The notes under the pieces: generated by a model
What the model saw: only the letters and a program-made list of their open reading frames with translations
The model's database searches: none
What the model was told of the DNA's origin: nothing
Shown here: positions 1 to 9,025 of the stretch, one piece after another
Layout: every line of letters starts with the position of its first letter
How positions within the stretch are numbered: position 1 is the stretch's first letter
Assembly: GCF_002209565.1 (NCBI RefSeq)
Contig: NZ_NJIH01000014.1
Location: forward strand, 62,001-126,000
DNA from: Candidimonas nitroreducens
GTDB taxonomy: Bacteria; Pseudomonadota; Gammaproteobacteria; Burkholderiales; Burkholderiaceae_B
DNA length: 64,000 bases
Reading direction: 5' to 3'
Made by a program: the position numbers and the translations under genes

Positions 1-590
1 CGCTGCAGCTGGACGTCGCTCGCAGCGACACCTTCGAGGCCTTCGCCGCGCAAGTCGCCGGCGCGTTGCAACAGCGCTGGCAGCGCGCCAATTTCGATTT
101 TCTGGTGAATAACGCAGGCATCGGCATCCACGCGGCATTCGCCGAGACCACCGAAGCGCAGTTCGACGAGCTGATGAACATACATCTGAAGGGCCCGTTT
201 TTCCTGACGCAGAAGCTGCTGCCCCTGATCGCCGATGGCGGGCGTATCGTCAACCTGTCCTCGGGCCTGGCGCGCTTTGCCTTGCCGGGCTATGCCGCCT
301 ATGGCGCCATGAAGGGCGGCATCGAGGTGCTGACCCGCTATATGGCCAAGGAGCTGGGTGCGCGCGGCATCGCCGTCAATGCCGTGGCGCCGGGTGCAAT
401 CGCCACCGATTTCGGCGGCGGCGTGGTGCGCGACAACGAACAGGTCAACCGCGGTATCGCAGCCAACACGGCTCTGGGCCGCGTCGGCCAGGCCGACGAT
501 ATAGGCGGCGCCATCGCGGCCCTGCTGCGCGACGAGAACCGCTGGATCAACGCCCAGCGCATCGAGATCTCGGGCGGCATGTTCCTATAG
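1..590 (+). CDS. SDR-family oxidoreductase (5' end outside window)
   Basis: The C-terminal part of a classical short-chain dehydrogenase/reductase, a soluble NAD(P)-dependent oxidoreductase. The reading frame is open from base 3, so the start and the N-terminal glycine-rich nucleotide motif lie upstream of the window. Visible family features are the NNAG structural motif, the active-site Ser in VNLSS and the Y-x3-K pair in YGAMK, followed by the usual GAIATDF and C-terminal ISGGM segments. All catalytic residues in the visible part are intact. It converges on the MFS gene at 708-2030. The substrate cannot be inferred. Confidence 0.93.
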   Translation, partial: LQLDVARSDTFEAFAAQVAGALQQRWQRANFDFLVNNAGIGIHAAFAETTEAQFDELMNIHLKGPFFLTQKLLPLIADGGRIVNLSSGLARFALPGYAAYGAMKGGIEVLTRYMAKELGARGIAVNAVAPGAIATDFGGGVVRDNEQVNRGIAANTALGRVGQADDIGGAIAALLRDENRWINAQRIEISGGMFL

Positions 591-707
591 GCCTGTCGGG
601 CGAGCCCAGGGCCGAGCCCGAGGCCGTGGCGTCTGCGGCCCCGCGCTTTGCCGGCCGGGTTCCTGGCCCGGCTCATGAACAGGGATTCCGTGGGCTAGCG
701 GACTACC

Positions 708-2030
708 CTAGTGCTCGTCGTGCAGGTAGGCCGCCCGGCGCGGCAGGCGCAGGCTGACCAGGAAGGCCACTACCATCATGGCCGTAACGTACCAGAAGAA
801 GCTGGTTTCGTTGCCCAGCGATTTCAGGCCCAGGGCCACGTATTCGGCCGTTCCGCCGAATATGGCGTTGGCCACCGCGTAAGCGAAGCCCACGCCCAGC
901 GCCCGGATCTCGGGCGGGAACATTTCCGACTTCACGATGCCGCTGATGGACGTGTAGAAGCTGACGATGGCCAGCGCCACGATGATCAGCACTGTCGCAA
1001 CATAGGGGTTGGTCACGTGGTGCAGGGTGGCCAGGATCGGCACCGTGCACAGCGCACCCAGGCCGCCGAACAGCAGCATGTTGTTGCGCCGGCCGATGCG
1101 GTCGGACAGCGCGCCGAACGCGGGCTGCAGGCACATGTAGACGAACAGGCAGAAGGTCATCACATAGCTGGCGGTCTTGACCGGCATACCGGCCGAGTTC
1201 ACCAGATACTTCTGCATGTAGGTGGTGAAGGTGTAGAAGATCAGCGAACCGCCGGCGGTAAAGCCCAGCACGGTGAAGAACGCCGCCTTGTGGTGGCGGA
1301 ACAGGGCGGTAAGGGTGCCGGCCTCGCTGTTGGCGCGGGTGGCCGCGGTGGAGGTCTCGTGCAGTGTGCTGCGCAGCAGCAGCGCCACGACCGCGGTGAC
1401 GGCGCCCACTACGAAGGGAATGCGCCAGCCCCAGTCGCGCAGCTGGTCGAGGCTGAGGAATTGCTGCAATATGACCACCACCAGCACCGCCAGCAGTTGG
1501 CCGCCGATCAGCGTTACGTATTGGAACGAGGCAAAGAAGCCGCGCTGGCCGCGCAGCGCGACCTCGCTCATGTAGGTGGCGGTGGTGCCGTACTCGCCGC
1601 CGACCGACAGGCCCTGCACCAGGCGCGCCAGCAGCAGCAGGCCGGGGGCCCAGGCGCCGATGCTGGCGTAGGTGGGCAGGAAGGCCACCACCAGCGAGCC
1701 GCCGCACATCATGACGACGGAAATCAGCAGCGATATCTTGCGGCCGTGCTTGTCGGCGATGCGCCCGAAAAGCCAGCCGCCGATGGGCCGCATCAGGAAC
1801 CCGGCAGCGAACACGCCGGCAGTGTTCAGCAGCTGCACCGTGGGATCGGACTGGGGAAAGAATGCGTGCGCGAAGTAGATCGCGCAGAATGCGTAGATGT
1901 AGAAGTCGAACCATTCGACCAGGTTGCCCGACGAGGCCGCGACGATGGCGAATACGCGCTTGCGCTTTTCTTCCGCGCTGTAGTGCGGCGCCGCGGCCGC
2001 GGCAGGGACTGTGGATGTTTGAGTACTCAT
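708..2030 (-). CDS. MFS transporter, metabolite:H+ symporter (KgtP-like)
   Basis: A 440-aa inner-membrane carrier with about 12 hydrophobic segments. The N-terminal [14 protein letters not shown] segment (about residues 35-48) and the motif-A region [10 protein letters not shown] (about 89-98) are typical of the metabolite:H+ symporter branch, which includes the 2-oxoglutarate permease KgtP and the ShiA/ProP relatives. The family imports organic acids with protons. A TATAAT-like box on the minus strand (complement of 2272-2277) lies about 240 bases upstream. It stands alone, so the exact substrate is unknown; a dicarboxylate or keto acid is the likely class. Confidence 0.92.
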   Translation of the reverse strand: MSTQTSTVPAAAAAPHYSAEEKRKRVFAIVAASSGNLVEWFDFYIYAFCAIYFAHAFFPQSDPTVQLLNTAGVFAAGFLMRPIGGWLFGRIADKHGRKISLLISVVMMCGGSLVVAFLPTYASIGAWAPGLLLLARLVQGLSVGGEYGTTATYMSEVALRGQRGFFASFQYVTLIGGQLLAVLVVVILQQFLSLDQLRDWGWRIPFVVGAVTAVVALLLRSTLHETSTAATRANSEAGTLTALFRHHKAAFFTVLGFTAGGSLIFYTFTTYMQKYLVNSAGMPVKTASYVMTFCLFVYMCLQPAFGALSDRIGRRNNMLLFGGLGALCTVPILATLHHVTNPYVATVLIIVALAIVSFYTSISGIVKSEMFPPEIRALGVGFAYAVANAIFGGTAEYVALGLKSLGNETSFFWYVTAMMVVAFLVSLRLPRRAAYLHDEH

Positions 2031-2405
2031 GCTAAGTGGTTTCTTCCTGATGTTGCTGCTGTCCAGTCGCCGCCCAACGCCGAAAACGCCCCTGGGGCGT
2101 TGCGGTTATGGCTGCTTGCGGAAACGGGATCCTGGGCGATGCGCCGGGTTTGCCGCCGGGACTCGGCCGATGGGCCGGGAGCGGGCGGGTGCAGAAACGA
2201 ACGGCGGCCTGCAGGTTTGTGTGCCATTCTGGACAACCGGCAAATGAGCCGGCAGCGTGGCAAGACTGTTTATTATACTAGTTCCGGGCGGACTGCTTTG
2301 CGCGGCAGGCCAGCGGCGGCGCGCCGCCAGCCCCCCGTGCGAGGCATACGAACTGCGATATGGTTCATGCCGGCCGCGGCATATGTCGCCCGAGCGCTTG
2401 GCGTA
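2031..2405. other. intergenic region upstream of the MFS gene
   Basis: 375 bases without a credible gene. The open frames here are short, arginine-rich by-products of high GC. The only signal seen is a minus-strand TATAAT hexamer (complement of 2272-2277) in a short AT-rich patch, a possible -10 element for the MFS gene. No clear -35 element or terminator hairpin was recognised. Confidence 0.4.
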
Positions 2406-3212
2406 TCAGAACGTGCCCGGGTAGGCGCCGCCGTCCAGAAGAATATTCTGGCCCGTGAGGTAGGCCGCTTGCATGCTGCACAGAAAGGCGCAGACTTCGC
2501 CGAATTCCGCCGGCGTGCCGAAGCGGCGTGCCGGGATGCCGTTGCGGCGTGCTTCGTATAGCGCATCGAAGCCCCGCCCTGTTTTCTTGGCGCCAGCCTC
2601 CATTGCATGCCGCAGGCGATCCGTGTCGAACGCGCCGGGCAGCAGGTTGTTGATCGTGACGCCCTGGGCTGCGATGGCGCTGCGCGCCACACCCGCCACG
2701 AAACCCGTCAGCCCGCTGCGCGCGCCGTTGGATAGTCCGAGTATGTCGATCGGCGATTTCACCGAGCTCGAGGTGATGTTCACGATGCGCCCATAGCCGC
2801 GCTGCGCCATGCCGTCGACCGTCGCTTTGATCAACTCGATCGGCGTCAGCATATTGGCGTCCAGCGCCGCCACCCACGCCTTGCGATCCCAGTCGCGGAA
2901 ATCGCCAGGTGGCGGCCCGCCCGCATTGGTGACGACGATGTCGAAGTCCTGTTGCTGCGCGAAGACTGCCGCCCGGCCCGCTTCGGTGGTGATGTCGGCC
3001 GCCACGTGCCTGACGCTGGGCGGCGCGGCACCGGCGGCAGATTCAGCGGCCATTGCCTGCAGCGAGCGGGCGGCGGCCTGCAGCGCTTCGGCGCCGCGCG
3101 CCACGATGATTACATTTACGCCTTCGCGCACCAGCGCCTGCGCGCAGCCCAGGCCCAGTCCTTTGCTGGCGCCGCAAACCAGAGCCGTCCTGCCTGCAAT
3201 TCCGAAATCCAT
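2406..3212 (-). CDS. SDR-family protein with a non-canonical active site
   Basis: A 268-aa protein of the short-chain dehydrogenase fold. The start at 3212 is preceded by an AAGGAGAA ribosome site; the longer upstream frame is arginine-rich and unlikely. The cofactor loop GASKGLGLG (residues 14-22) and VTNAGG (94-99) are present, and Ser148-150 occupy the active-site serine region. Where classical SDRs have Tyr-x3-Lys this protein reads LSNGAR, with Ser161 and Arg165 in the aligned positions. This matches the 3-oxoacyl-ACP-reductase-like subgroup known to lack the canonical tetrad. The C-terminus has the common GQNILLDGGAYPG segment. Substrate and even oxidoreductase activity are uncertain. 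Confidence 0.9.
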   Translation of the reverse strand: MDFGIAGRTALVCGASKGLGLGCAQALVREGVNVIIVARGAEALQAAARSLQAMAAESAAGAAPPSVRHVAADITTEAGRAAVFAQQQDFDIVVTNAGGPPPGDFRDWDRKAWVAALDANMLTPIELIKATVDGMAQRGYGRIVNITSSSVKSPIDILGLSNGARSGLTGFVAGVARSAIAAQGVTINNLLPGAFDTDRLRHAMEAGAKKTGRGFDALYEARRNGIPARRFGTPAEFGEVCAFLCSMQAAYLTGQNILLDGGAYPGTF

Positions 3213-3376
3213 GCGATGTTCTCCTTGTGGTGTCCCGCGGCGGGTTCGGGCCGGCCGAACCTTATGCACCGCATCCGGTATCGTAATCTCGTATCGGGTA
3301 TTAAGATACGAACCGGCTCCAGGCCTTCCGGCGCGGCGGTATCTGCGCCGGCCCGACTCTTGCACGCGCACCCCTT

Positions 3377-4192
3377 ATGCACAATACCCTCGACCTTCCT
3401 GCCTACCTTTCCCGTATCGGCTATCGCGGAGACATCGCTGCCAGCCTGCCGGTGCTGCGCGCGATCGTCCTGCAGCATGCGCAGGCGATCAGCTTCGAGA
3501 ACCTGAGCCCGTTCCTGGGCCTGCCCGTCAGCCTGGAGCTGGCCGATGTCGAGCGCAAGCTGGTGTTCCAGGGGCGCGGAGGCTATTGCTTCGAGCAGAA
3601 TCTGCTGCTGGGCCAAGCGTTGCGCCAGATCGGCTTCGAGGTCACCGGCCTGGCCGCGCGCGTGTTATGGATGAAGCCCGAAGATGCCCAGACGGCGCGC
3701 AGCCACATGCTGCTGGCGGTGGATCTGGACGGCGTGCGCCGGGTGGTGGACGTGGGGTTCGGCGGACAGACCTTGACGGGGGTGCTGGAACTGCGCCCCG
3801 ATGCGCTGCAGGCCACGCCGCATGGCGATTTCCGCCTGTTGTGCGGCGCGGGGCAATGGCGCATGCAGAGTCGGACGCAGGGGCAATGGTGCACCTTGTA
3901 TCGCTACGATCTGTCGCCGCAATACCTCATAGACTACGAGGTAGCCAATTACTATGTCTCCACGCATCCGCATTCGCTGTTCACGCAGAACCTGATTGCG
4001 GCACGGCCGGTGCCGCAGGGCCGCCTGGCGCTGCAAAACCGCGACTACACGTTTTATCCGATGGAGGGGCAGGGCGAGCCGCAGCGCCGCAGCTTGGCCA
4101 GCGGCGCCGAGATTCTTGCCGTGCTGGCCGATGATTTCGGCCTGGACGTGGCGGGCCTGCCGGGGCTGGCCGCGCGGCTCGATACGCTGTGA
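3377..4192 (+). CDS. nat: arylamine N-acetyltransferase
   Basis: A 271-aa cytosolic acetyl-CoA:arylamine N-acetyltransferase of normal family length. The hallmark RGGYCFEQN contains catalytic Cys71; His110 (in ARSHMLL) and Asp125 (in VVDVGFGG) complete the Cys-His-Asp triad at the expected spacing. These enzymes transfer an acetyl group from acetyl-CoA to arylamines, arylhydrazines or related aromatics. It is divergent from the SDR gene at 2406-3212 and convergent with the lyase-like gene at 4223. No strong ribosome site is seen before the ATG. Confidence 0.95.
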   Translation: MHNTLDLPAYLSRIGYRGDIAASLPVLRAIVLQHAQAISFENLSPFLGLPVSLELADVERKLVFQGRGGYCFEQNLLLGQALRQIGFEVTGLAARVLWMKPEDAQTARSHMLLAVDLDGVRRVVDVGFGGQTLTGVLELRPDALQATPHGDFRLLCGAGQWRMQSRTQGQWCTLYRYDLSPQYLIDYEVANYYVSTHPHSLFTQNLIAARPVPQGRLALQNRDYTFYPMEGQGEPQRRSLASGAEILAVLADDFGLDVAGLPGLAARLDTL

Positions 4193-4222
4193 TCCGGGCC
4201 GGCGCGGGGTGGAGCGCAGGGT

Positions 4223-5833
4223 TCAGGAACCCGAATCGCGCAACTGGGCGAATGCCTGGTCGAGCCGGGTGTTGGCGTCGGCCAGCCGCTTGCGGGTCTG
4301 GCTCATCCAGTCTTCGTCGGCCTTCAGCGTAGCCTGGGCCTCGCCCAGCATGCGCCGCACCTCGGGCGGCTGCGGGCCGCCGATGCCGACCCGGGTGTTG
4401 ACCATGTACACCGGCGACAGGGTCTGGCGGAATTCGGCTTCGGACATGGGCAGCTTGGTGCTGTCGGGCAGCTTGAATTTCCGGATGGCTTCGGCGTAGA
4501 GTTCCACCGCCTTGTCGTAGGGGAAGTCTTTGGGCTTGTAGCCGTTGGCCCGCGCATACGTGACGATGGCCGAGGCGAATCGGTGCCCCACGCGGAACGG
4601 TATCTTGTCTTCGCGCTGCAGGGTTTCGGCCAGCTCCATGGAAGTGGTCCAATCGTTTTCCAGTTCTTCCAGCGAGCGCTTGGGGTTGACGGTAAGTGCG
4701 TCCATCACCACGTTCATGTCCTTGATCATCTGCATGGCCTGCGGGAAGAAGCCGATCTGCGCCCAGGGATCCTTGTAGTCCGTCATGCCGGTGGTGACGT
4801 TGTGCGCGCGGAAAACCACGGTCTGCGCCAGGCCCACCACGTTGGAAGCCGCTTCGCGGGCGCGCATGATGACGCCGGGGTTGCGCTTCTGCGGCATGGC
4901 GCTGCTGGTGTAGGTAGCCCCTTCGTTCAGCAGCATCCAGGGCCGCGTCTGGTGATACTGGGTGTGGATGTCGCCCAGTATCGCGCCCAGCCGTATGGCG
5001 GTGGATGACACGATGCCCATGGCTTCCAGCGAGATGTCGGAAGGCGCGACCTGGCTGGAGTCCATGGAATTCTCGATGATGCCGTCGAAGCCCAGCAGGT
5101 CGGCCATGCGCTTGCGGTTCAGCGGCCAGCTGGAATTGGCCAGCACGGCGGTGCCCATGGCGCTGCGGTTCAGCCTCTTGTAGAGTTCGTGTATGCGCTG
5201 CGCATCGCGGTCGAACGAGGCCTCGTAGGCCAGCAGATAATGGGCGTAAGTAATGGGCATGGCCTGCACGCCGTTGGTGTAGGCCGGGATGTAGGTCTCG
5301 ACATTCTTGGCCGCAGTGGCCAGGATGCGCCGGCGCAGGCTGTCCAAGGCGTCGGAATAATCCAGCAGCTCGGTGCGCAGCTTGGCCATGCGGAAGGTGG
5401 CGTACATGTCCTGCCGGCTGCGGCCGGTATGTACTAGCGAGGCATCGGGCCCGATGTCCTCGGTAATGATGCGTTCTATCTGCAGCACGTCCTTGGGCCG
5501 TCGGCCGCCGGGCTTGGCGGCCTGGTCGATGACGTATTGCACGCCCTTGGCGATCTTGCGGCCCATTTCCGGCGAGATGATCTTCTCTTCGGTCAGCATG
5601 ACCGCCGAGGCGCGGTTGATCTGGTTCAGCCAATAGAACTGATCCTGGGCCTGGTCGGCCTGGCTGGTGGCCAGGCCCGCGCCCACGCGGGTGCCGCCCA
5701 TGACGCCGGCCTTCGCGGCCTCGCGGTTGCATTGTTCCGTGGTGTGGCACGGCGCCTGGCCGGTGTCGGCGGCCGTGGCGGCCGCCGGCGCGCCCAGCAG
5801 CACGCAGATGAGCAGTGCGGTCTTGCGGTTCAT
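4223..5833 (-). CDS. exported argininosuccinate lyase-like protein
   Basis: A 536-aa member of the fumarase/argininosuccinate lyase superfamily. Two signatures are clear: HTGRSRQD (135-142, compare HTGRSRND in ArgH) and SSAMPQKRNPG (310-320), the mobile loop carrying the catalytic serine. Unusually it begins with a Sec-type signal peptide (MNRKTALLIC followed by a hydrophobic stretch ending ATAAD near residue 22), so it should act in the periplasm, whereas ArgH is cytosolic. The conserved Tyr-Thr-His of region 2 appears as YTN (185-187), so the usual general-acid His may be lost. It is therefore probably not biosynthetic ArgH; its substrate is unknown. Confidence 0.85.
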   Translation of the reverse strand: MNRKTALLICVLLGAPAAATAADTGQAPCHTTEQCNREAAKAGVMGGTRVGAGLATSQADQAQDQFYWLNQINRASAVMLTEEKIISPEMGRKIAKGVQYVIDQAAKPGGRRPKDVLQIERIITEDIGPDASLVHTGRSRQDMYATFRMAKLRTELLDYSDALDSLRRRILATAAKNVETYIPAYTNGVQAMPITYAHYLLAYEASFDRDAQRIHELYKRLNRSAMGTAVLANSSWPLNRKRMADLLGFDGIIENSMDSSQVAPSDISLEAMGIVSSTAIRLGAILGDIHTQYHQTRPWMLLNEGATYTSSAMPQKRNPGVIMRAREAASNVVGLAQTVVFRAHNVTTGMTDYKDPWAQIGFFPQAMQMIKDMNVVMDALTVNPKRSLEELENDWTTSMELAETLQREDKIPFRVGHRFASAIVTYARANGYKPKDFPYDKAVELYAEAIRKFKLPDSTKLPMSEAEFRQTLSPVYMVNTRVGIGGPQPPEVRRMLGEAQATLKADEDWMSQTRKRLADANTRLDQAFAQLRDSGS

Positions 5834-5907
5834 GATGCTCGTCCCCTTGTGTGATGGGGCCGCGCTGCAGCGTCGCGCATTCCCGCGGCCCGGCTCGTGG
5901 AAATCAG

Positions 5908-6798
5908 TTAGTCGAAATCATAGAGCCTGGCGGGATTATCGACCAGGATGCGCGCCCGGGTGGCGGGATCGGGTGCCCACAGCGCCAGCTGGTTGCGCAG
6001 CACTCCGGTGTCGGGCATGCGGCCCACGGACACGTGCGGCCAGTCGCTGCCCCAGAGCATGCGTTCGGATGCCGTTGCCACCAGGGCCTGCGCCCAGGGC
6101 ACCACGTCGCGGAACTGCGGGAAGTCCTGGCTGATGCGATAGGCGCCGGAAAGCTTCACCCACCAGCCATGGTCGCGCACCAGATGCTGCAGGGCCTGGA
6201 AGCCCGGGTGTGCCGTTCCCAGGGACACCGGAATATGGCCCATGTGGTCGACCACGCCCGGCACCGGTAGTTTCTGCATGCGCGGCATCATCTCGGGCAA
6301 ATGGCGGATGTCCATCAGGAACTGCATGTGCCAGCCCATGTCGGCGATGCGCGGTGCCAGTTTCTCCATGGCCTCGAACCCGGTTCCGCCGCCGAACAGT
6401 ACATTGAGCCGCAGGCCGCGCACGCCTGCATCGTGCATGTCGCGCAGCTGACGCTCGCTTACGTCGGCACGCACTACGCCGACCCCGCGCAATTGCCGCG
6501 GATGGCGTTTCAGCACTTCGAGCATGTAGCGATTGTCGTCGCCGTACACGCTGATCTGCACCAGCACGCCGCGCTGCATGCCGGTGGCGGCCAGCATGGC
6601 CAGGTATTTTTCTTCGGGAGCGGGCGGCGGCGTGTAGCTGCGCTCGGGCACCATCGGGTATGACGGGTCGGCCGCCACCACATGCGCGTGCGTATCGCAG
6701 GCGCCGTCCGGAATCCCGAACGTTGCGGGCTGTACGTCTTCTAGCGGGGCCAGGCAGAGGGCATGGGTGGGATTCCCTGATACGTCCGGGTCTTGCAT
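5908..6798 (-). CDS. amidohydrolase, 2-pyrone-4,6-dicarboxylate lactonase (LigI)-like
   Basis: A 296-aa TIM-barrel amidohydrolase of the COG3618/LigI type. The start at 6798 has a GGAGGAACGA ribosome site. The N-terminal CDTHAHV (34-40) supplies the HxH motif, and the late WGSDWPHV segment supplies the conserved Asp. Family members hydrolyse lactones such as 2-pyrone-4,6-dicarboxylate in protocatechuate 4,5-cleavage, or sugar lactones. The spacing to the isochorismatase-type gene upstream (167 bases) allows co-transcription. The substrate is assigned only at family level. Confidence 0.87.
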   Translation of the reverse strand: MQDPDVSGNPTHALCLAPLEDVQPATFGIPDGACDTHAHVVAADPSYPMVPERSYTPPPAPEEKYLAMLAATGMQRGVLVQISVYGDDNRYMLEVLKRHPRQLRGVGVVRADVSERQLRDMHDAGVRGLRLNVLFGGGTGFEAMEKLAPRIADMGWHMQFLMDIRHLPEMMPRMQKLPVPGVVDHMGHIPVSLGTAHPGFQALQHLVRDHGWWVKLSGAYRISQDFPQFRDVVPWAQALVATASERMLWGSDWPHVSVGRMPDTGVLRNQLALWAPDPATRARILVDNPARLYDFD

Positions 6799-6965
6799 GA
6801 GCTGATCGTTCCTCCGCTTGCGGACGTTGCGGGTGCCTGGCCGGCGGCGGCAGGCACGCGGCGGTCGTCCGCTTGCATAATGAATAGGTGTATGCGAAGG
6901 ACGAATGTACGCCCCGCGCGCCTGGAAAATCAAGCGCGGGCTGTACCGGCGCGGCCGGGGTTGGT

Positions 6966-7769
6966 TCAGGAGTACAGCGTGTCGCTGCGCCGTACCTGCA
7001 TGCCCAGGCGGCCCATGTCGGCCAGGAACTGCGTGCTCAGGTTTTCGAAGCCGGCGATGGTGCTGCAGCAGTCTTCCAGCAGCACCATTTTGCGGGCGCT
7101 GTCCGCGCCCAGCAGCTCCACCAGGTCGCGCACCGTGTTGGCCACACAATGCGACAAAGCCTCGCCGGCGATCAGCAGCGTGTCGGCCTGCGCCAGCCGC
7201 GCCAGCCAGCCGCGGTCGGGCAGGGTGCGCGGATCGTTCGGGTCGGGCACTTCTGCACGCAGCGCCGAATAGTGTTCGGTATTCGGCGACAGCCCCTTCC
7301 AGATGAAACACGGCGCACGCAGGCGGCCGCGGCCCCAGGCGCCTATGGCCTGCATCACGGCCGGGTGAATGTTGTGGCCCGGCGTGCCAACCAGGCAGTG
7401 CTCCGGCCAGACGACCAATTGGTGGCGGCCGCGTTCGGCCAGCGCCCGTACATAGGCCAGGCTGGCCGCGGCTTGCGCCGGGTCGGCCGCTAGCCAGCGG
7501 CCAGCCGCAAGATCCTCTTCGCCGATGACGGTGAACGGTTCGGGACGCTGGCCTTGCGCGTCGCGCCACCAGCAGGGGTGGGCGATGTCCAGCGGGCTAT
7601 GCGAGTCGAGTGTGACGTGGATGTCGGAGAACAGATGGCCGCAGCGATCCACCAGGGCCGCGGCGCGGCGCAGATCCGCGTCGGCACCGGCCACGGGCAG
7701 CGCCGCGCCGGGCAGGTCGCAGAAATCGTATTGGGGGTCGACCAGCAGCAGTTGTATAGAGCGAGGCAT
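6966..7769 (-). CDS. isochorismatase-family cysteine hydrolase (nicotinamidase-like)
   Basis: A 267-aa cytosolic hydrolase of the isochorismatase fold. Features visible in order: catalytic Asp11 in LLVDPQYDF, metal-site residues Asp55/His57/His64 in the DSHSPLDIAH segment, Lys158 in CFIWKG and nucleophile Cys208 in GEALSHCVANT. This D-K-C triad plus a metal site resembles nicotinamidase PncA more than plain isochorismatase, but the protein is longer than typical PncA (about 210 aa). It is likely an amide hydrolase. It may be co-transcribed with the LigI-like gene at 5908. Confidence 0.88.
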   Translation of the reverse strand: MPRSIQLLLVDPQYDFCDLPGAALPVAGADADLRRAAALVDRCGHLFSDIHVTLDSHSPLDIAHPCWWRDAQGQRPEPFTVIGEEDLAAGRWLAADPAQAAASLAYVRALAERGRHQLVVWPEHCLVGTPGHNIHPAVMQAIGAWGRGRLRAPCFIWKGLSPNTEHYSALRAEVPDPNDPRTLPDRGWLARLAQADTLLIAGEALSHCVANTVRDLVELLGADSARKMVLLEDCCSTIAGFENLSTQFLADMGRLGMQVRRSDTLYS

Positions 7770-7982
7770 GGCTTACTTCTTTACGCAGGTGCAAGATGCG
7801 CCGCGGTTGGCGGCTTTGATCCGGAACGCGGGAAATCTGCAGTGCTGCGATTCAATGATTCAATGAAAAGGCCGTCATCCAAAAAAGCGTCGTGCGATTA
7901 TTTTTCCTATAAATTATTTTCCAATGAACCCACTTGCACTTGCACTTGCACCTGGGCTTGTTCTTTCCATCTTTCTTCTATT

Positions 7983-8861
7983 CTATATAGAGGCATAAAC
8001 CTCCTTTACGCATTGATGCAAGGCATCGATGCGGCGCCTGTCCACATCTGCGGAACGCCGCGCCAATACTATTTCCCGCTTGGGCATCCGTTCGCCCAAA
8101 GAAATGAGCTTGACGTCGCACAGGTCGAGTACCGGCTTCTGTGGCGCAGGTATGACGGAAAAACCCAAGCCTTCCGCGACGATGCCCAGCACGCCATGCG
8201 CGGTCATGACTTCGTATTGCGGGTGCAGGTCGGGGGCAATGCTTCGAACAAAAGCCGTGGCGAGGCGGCCGCCCTCCAGGCTGCCGTTATAGCGTATCCA
8301 TGGCAAGGCCCGGACTATTGCTTCCACTTCGTGGGGCTGCGCAGTCTGAGTCGGGTAGGCCAATATGAACGGCTCTTCGAATACGGCTTCGCAAACGAGT
8401 TTGCGCGAGATTCCGGTGCGCGGCCGGACGACGACAGCAGCGTCGATGTCGCCGGCCTTCAGGGCTTCCAGCAGCTTTTCCGATGTGTTCTCGGGTTCCA
8501 GTGTGACGCGCAAGTTCGGGTAGCGCTGGCTGGTGGTGCGCAGGATGGCGGGCAGGGTGGACAAAAGCACGCTGTTGATGACCCCCAAACGCAGGCGTCC
8601 GCTGACTTCCGGCCGGTTGCGGTCGCGCAGCGCATCCAGTTGCGCCAGCGCGCCGTCCACTGTGGCGACGACTTCCAGGGCGAAGGAGGTGGGCTTGACG
8701 GATCTGCCCGAACGGTCGAACAAGGGGCTGCCGAAGTAGTCCTCTAATTGGCGCATTTGCTGGCTGACCGCGCTTGGCGTCAGCGCCAGTTCTCGGGCTG
8801 CGGCGGCAAAGTTGCCCCGGCGGATTACCGCCTGAAGCGTAGGAAGGTTTCCAAGCTTCAC
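7983..8861 (-). CDS. LysR-family transcriptional regulator
   Basis: A 292-aa LysR-type regulator. The N-terminal winged HTH spans about residues 3-62 (ARELALTPSAVSQQMRQLEDYFG) and the rest is the periplasmic-binding-like effector domain. The start is GTG at 8861 with AGGTGAT before it. It is divergent from the operon starting at 9026, which by the usual LysR arrangement it should control, presumably with a pathway carboxylate as co-inducer. The 164-base intergenic region is AT-rich, but no single convincing T-N11-A box was picked there. Confidence 0.93.
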   Translation of the reverse strand: MKLGNLPTLQAVIRRGNFAAAARELALTPSAVSQQMRQLEDYFGSPLFDRSGRSVKPTSFALEVVATVDGALAQLDALRDRNRPEVSGRLRLGVINSVLLSTLPAILRTTSQRYPNLRVTLEPENTSEKLLEALKAGDIDAAVVVRPRTGISRKLVCEAVFEEPFILAYPTQTAQPHEVEAIVRALPWIRYNGSLEGGRLATAFVRSIAPDLHPQYEVMTAHGVLGIVAEGLGFSVIPAPQKPVLDLCDVKLISLGERMPKREIVLARRSADVDRRRIDALHQCVKEVYASI

Positions 8862-9025
8862 GTGATCACCTGAAGAAAATGAATATGGCGATTTGAATAG
8901 GGCAATTGATTAAATTTTCTAACTTTTTCATCAAAGAATGATCGTTTTTATTTTATGTAGGGGCTGTGTAGCATAGGTTCAACTCGCGAGGCCGAAGCCA
9001 GTCTCGCCAACTATCAGGAGTCCCA

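Noticed and set aside
711-2561. Long plus-strand open frame (616 codons) opposite the MFS and SDR genes
   Set aside because: Rich in Gln/His/Gly/Arg, no recognisable domain, and it lies antisense to a clear MFS gene; typical of high-GC third-position bias.
7931-7952. Short TTGCAC direct repeat upstream of the isochorismatase-type gene
   Set aside because: Only three hexamer copies in an AT-rich intergenic stretch; too short to support a function.
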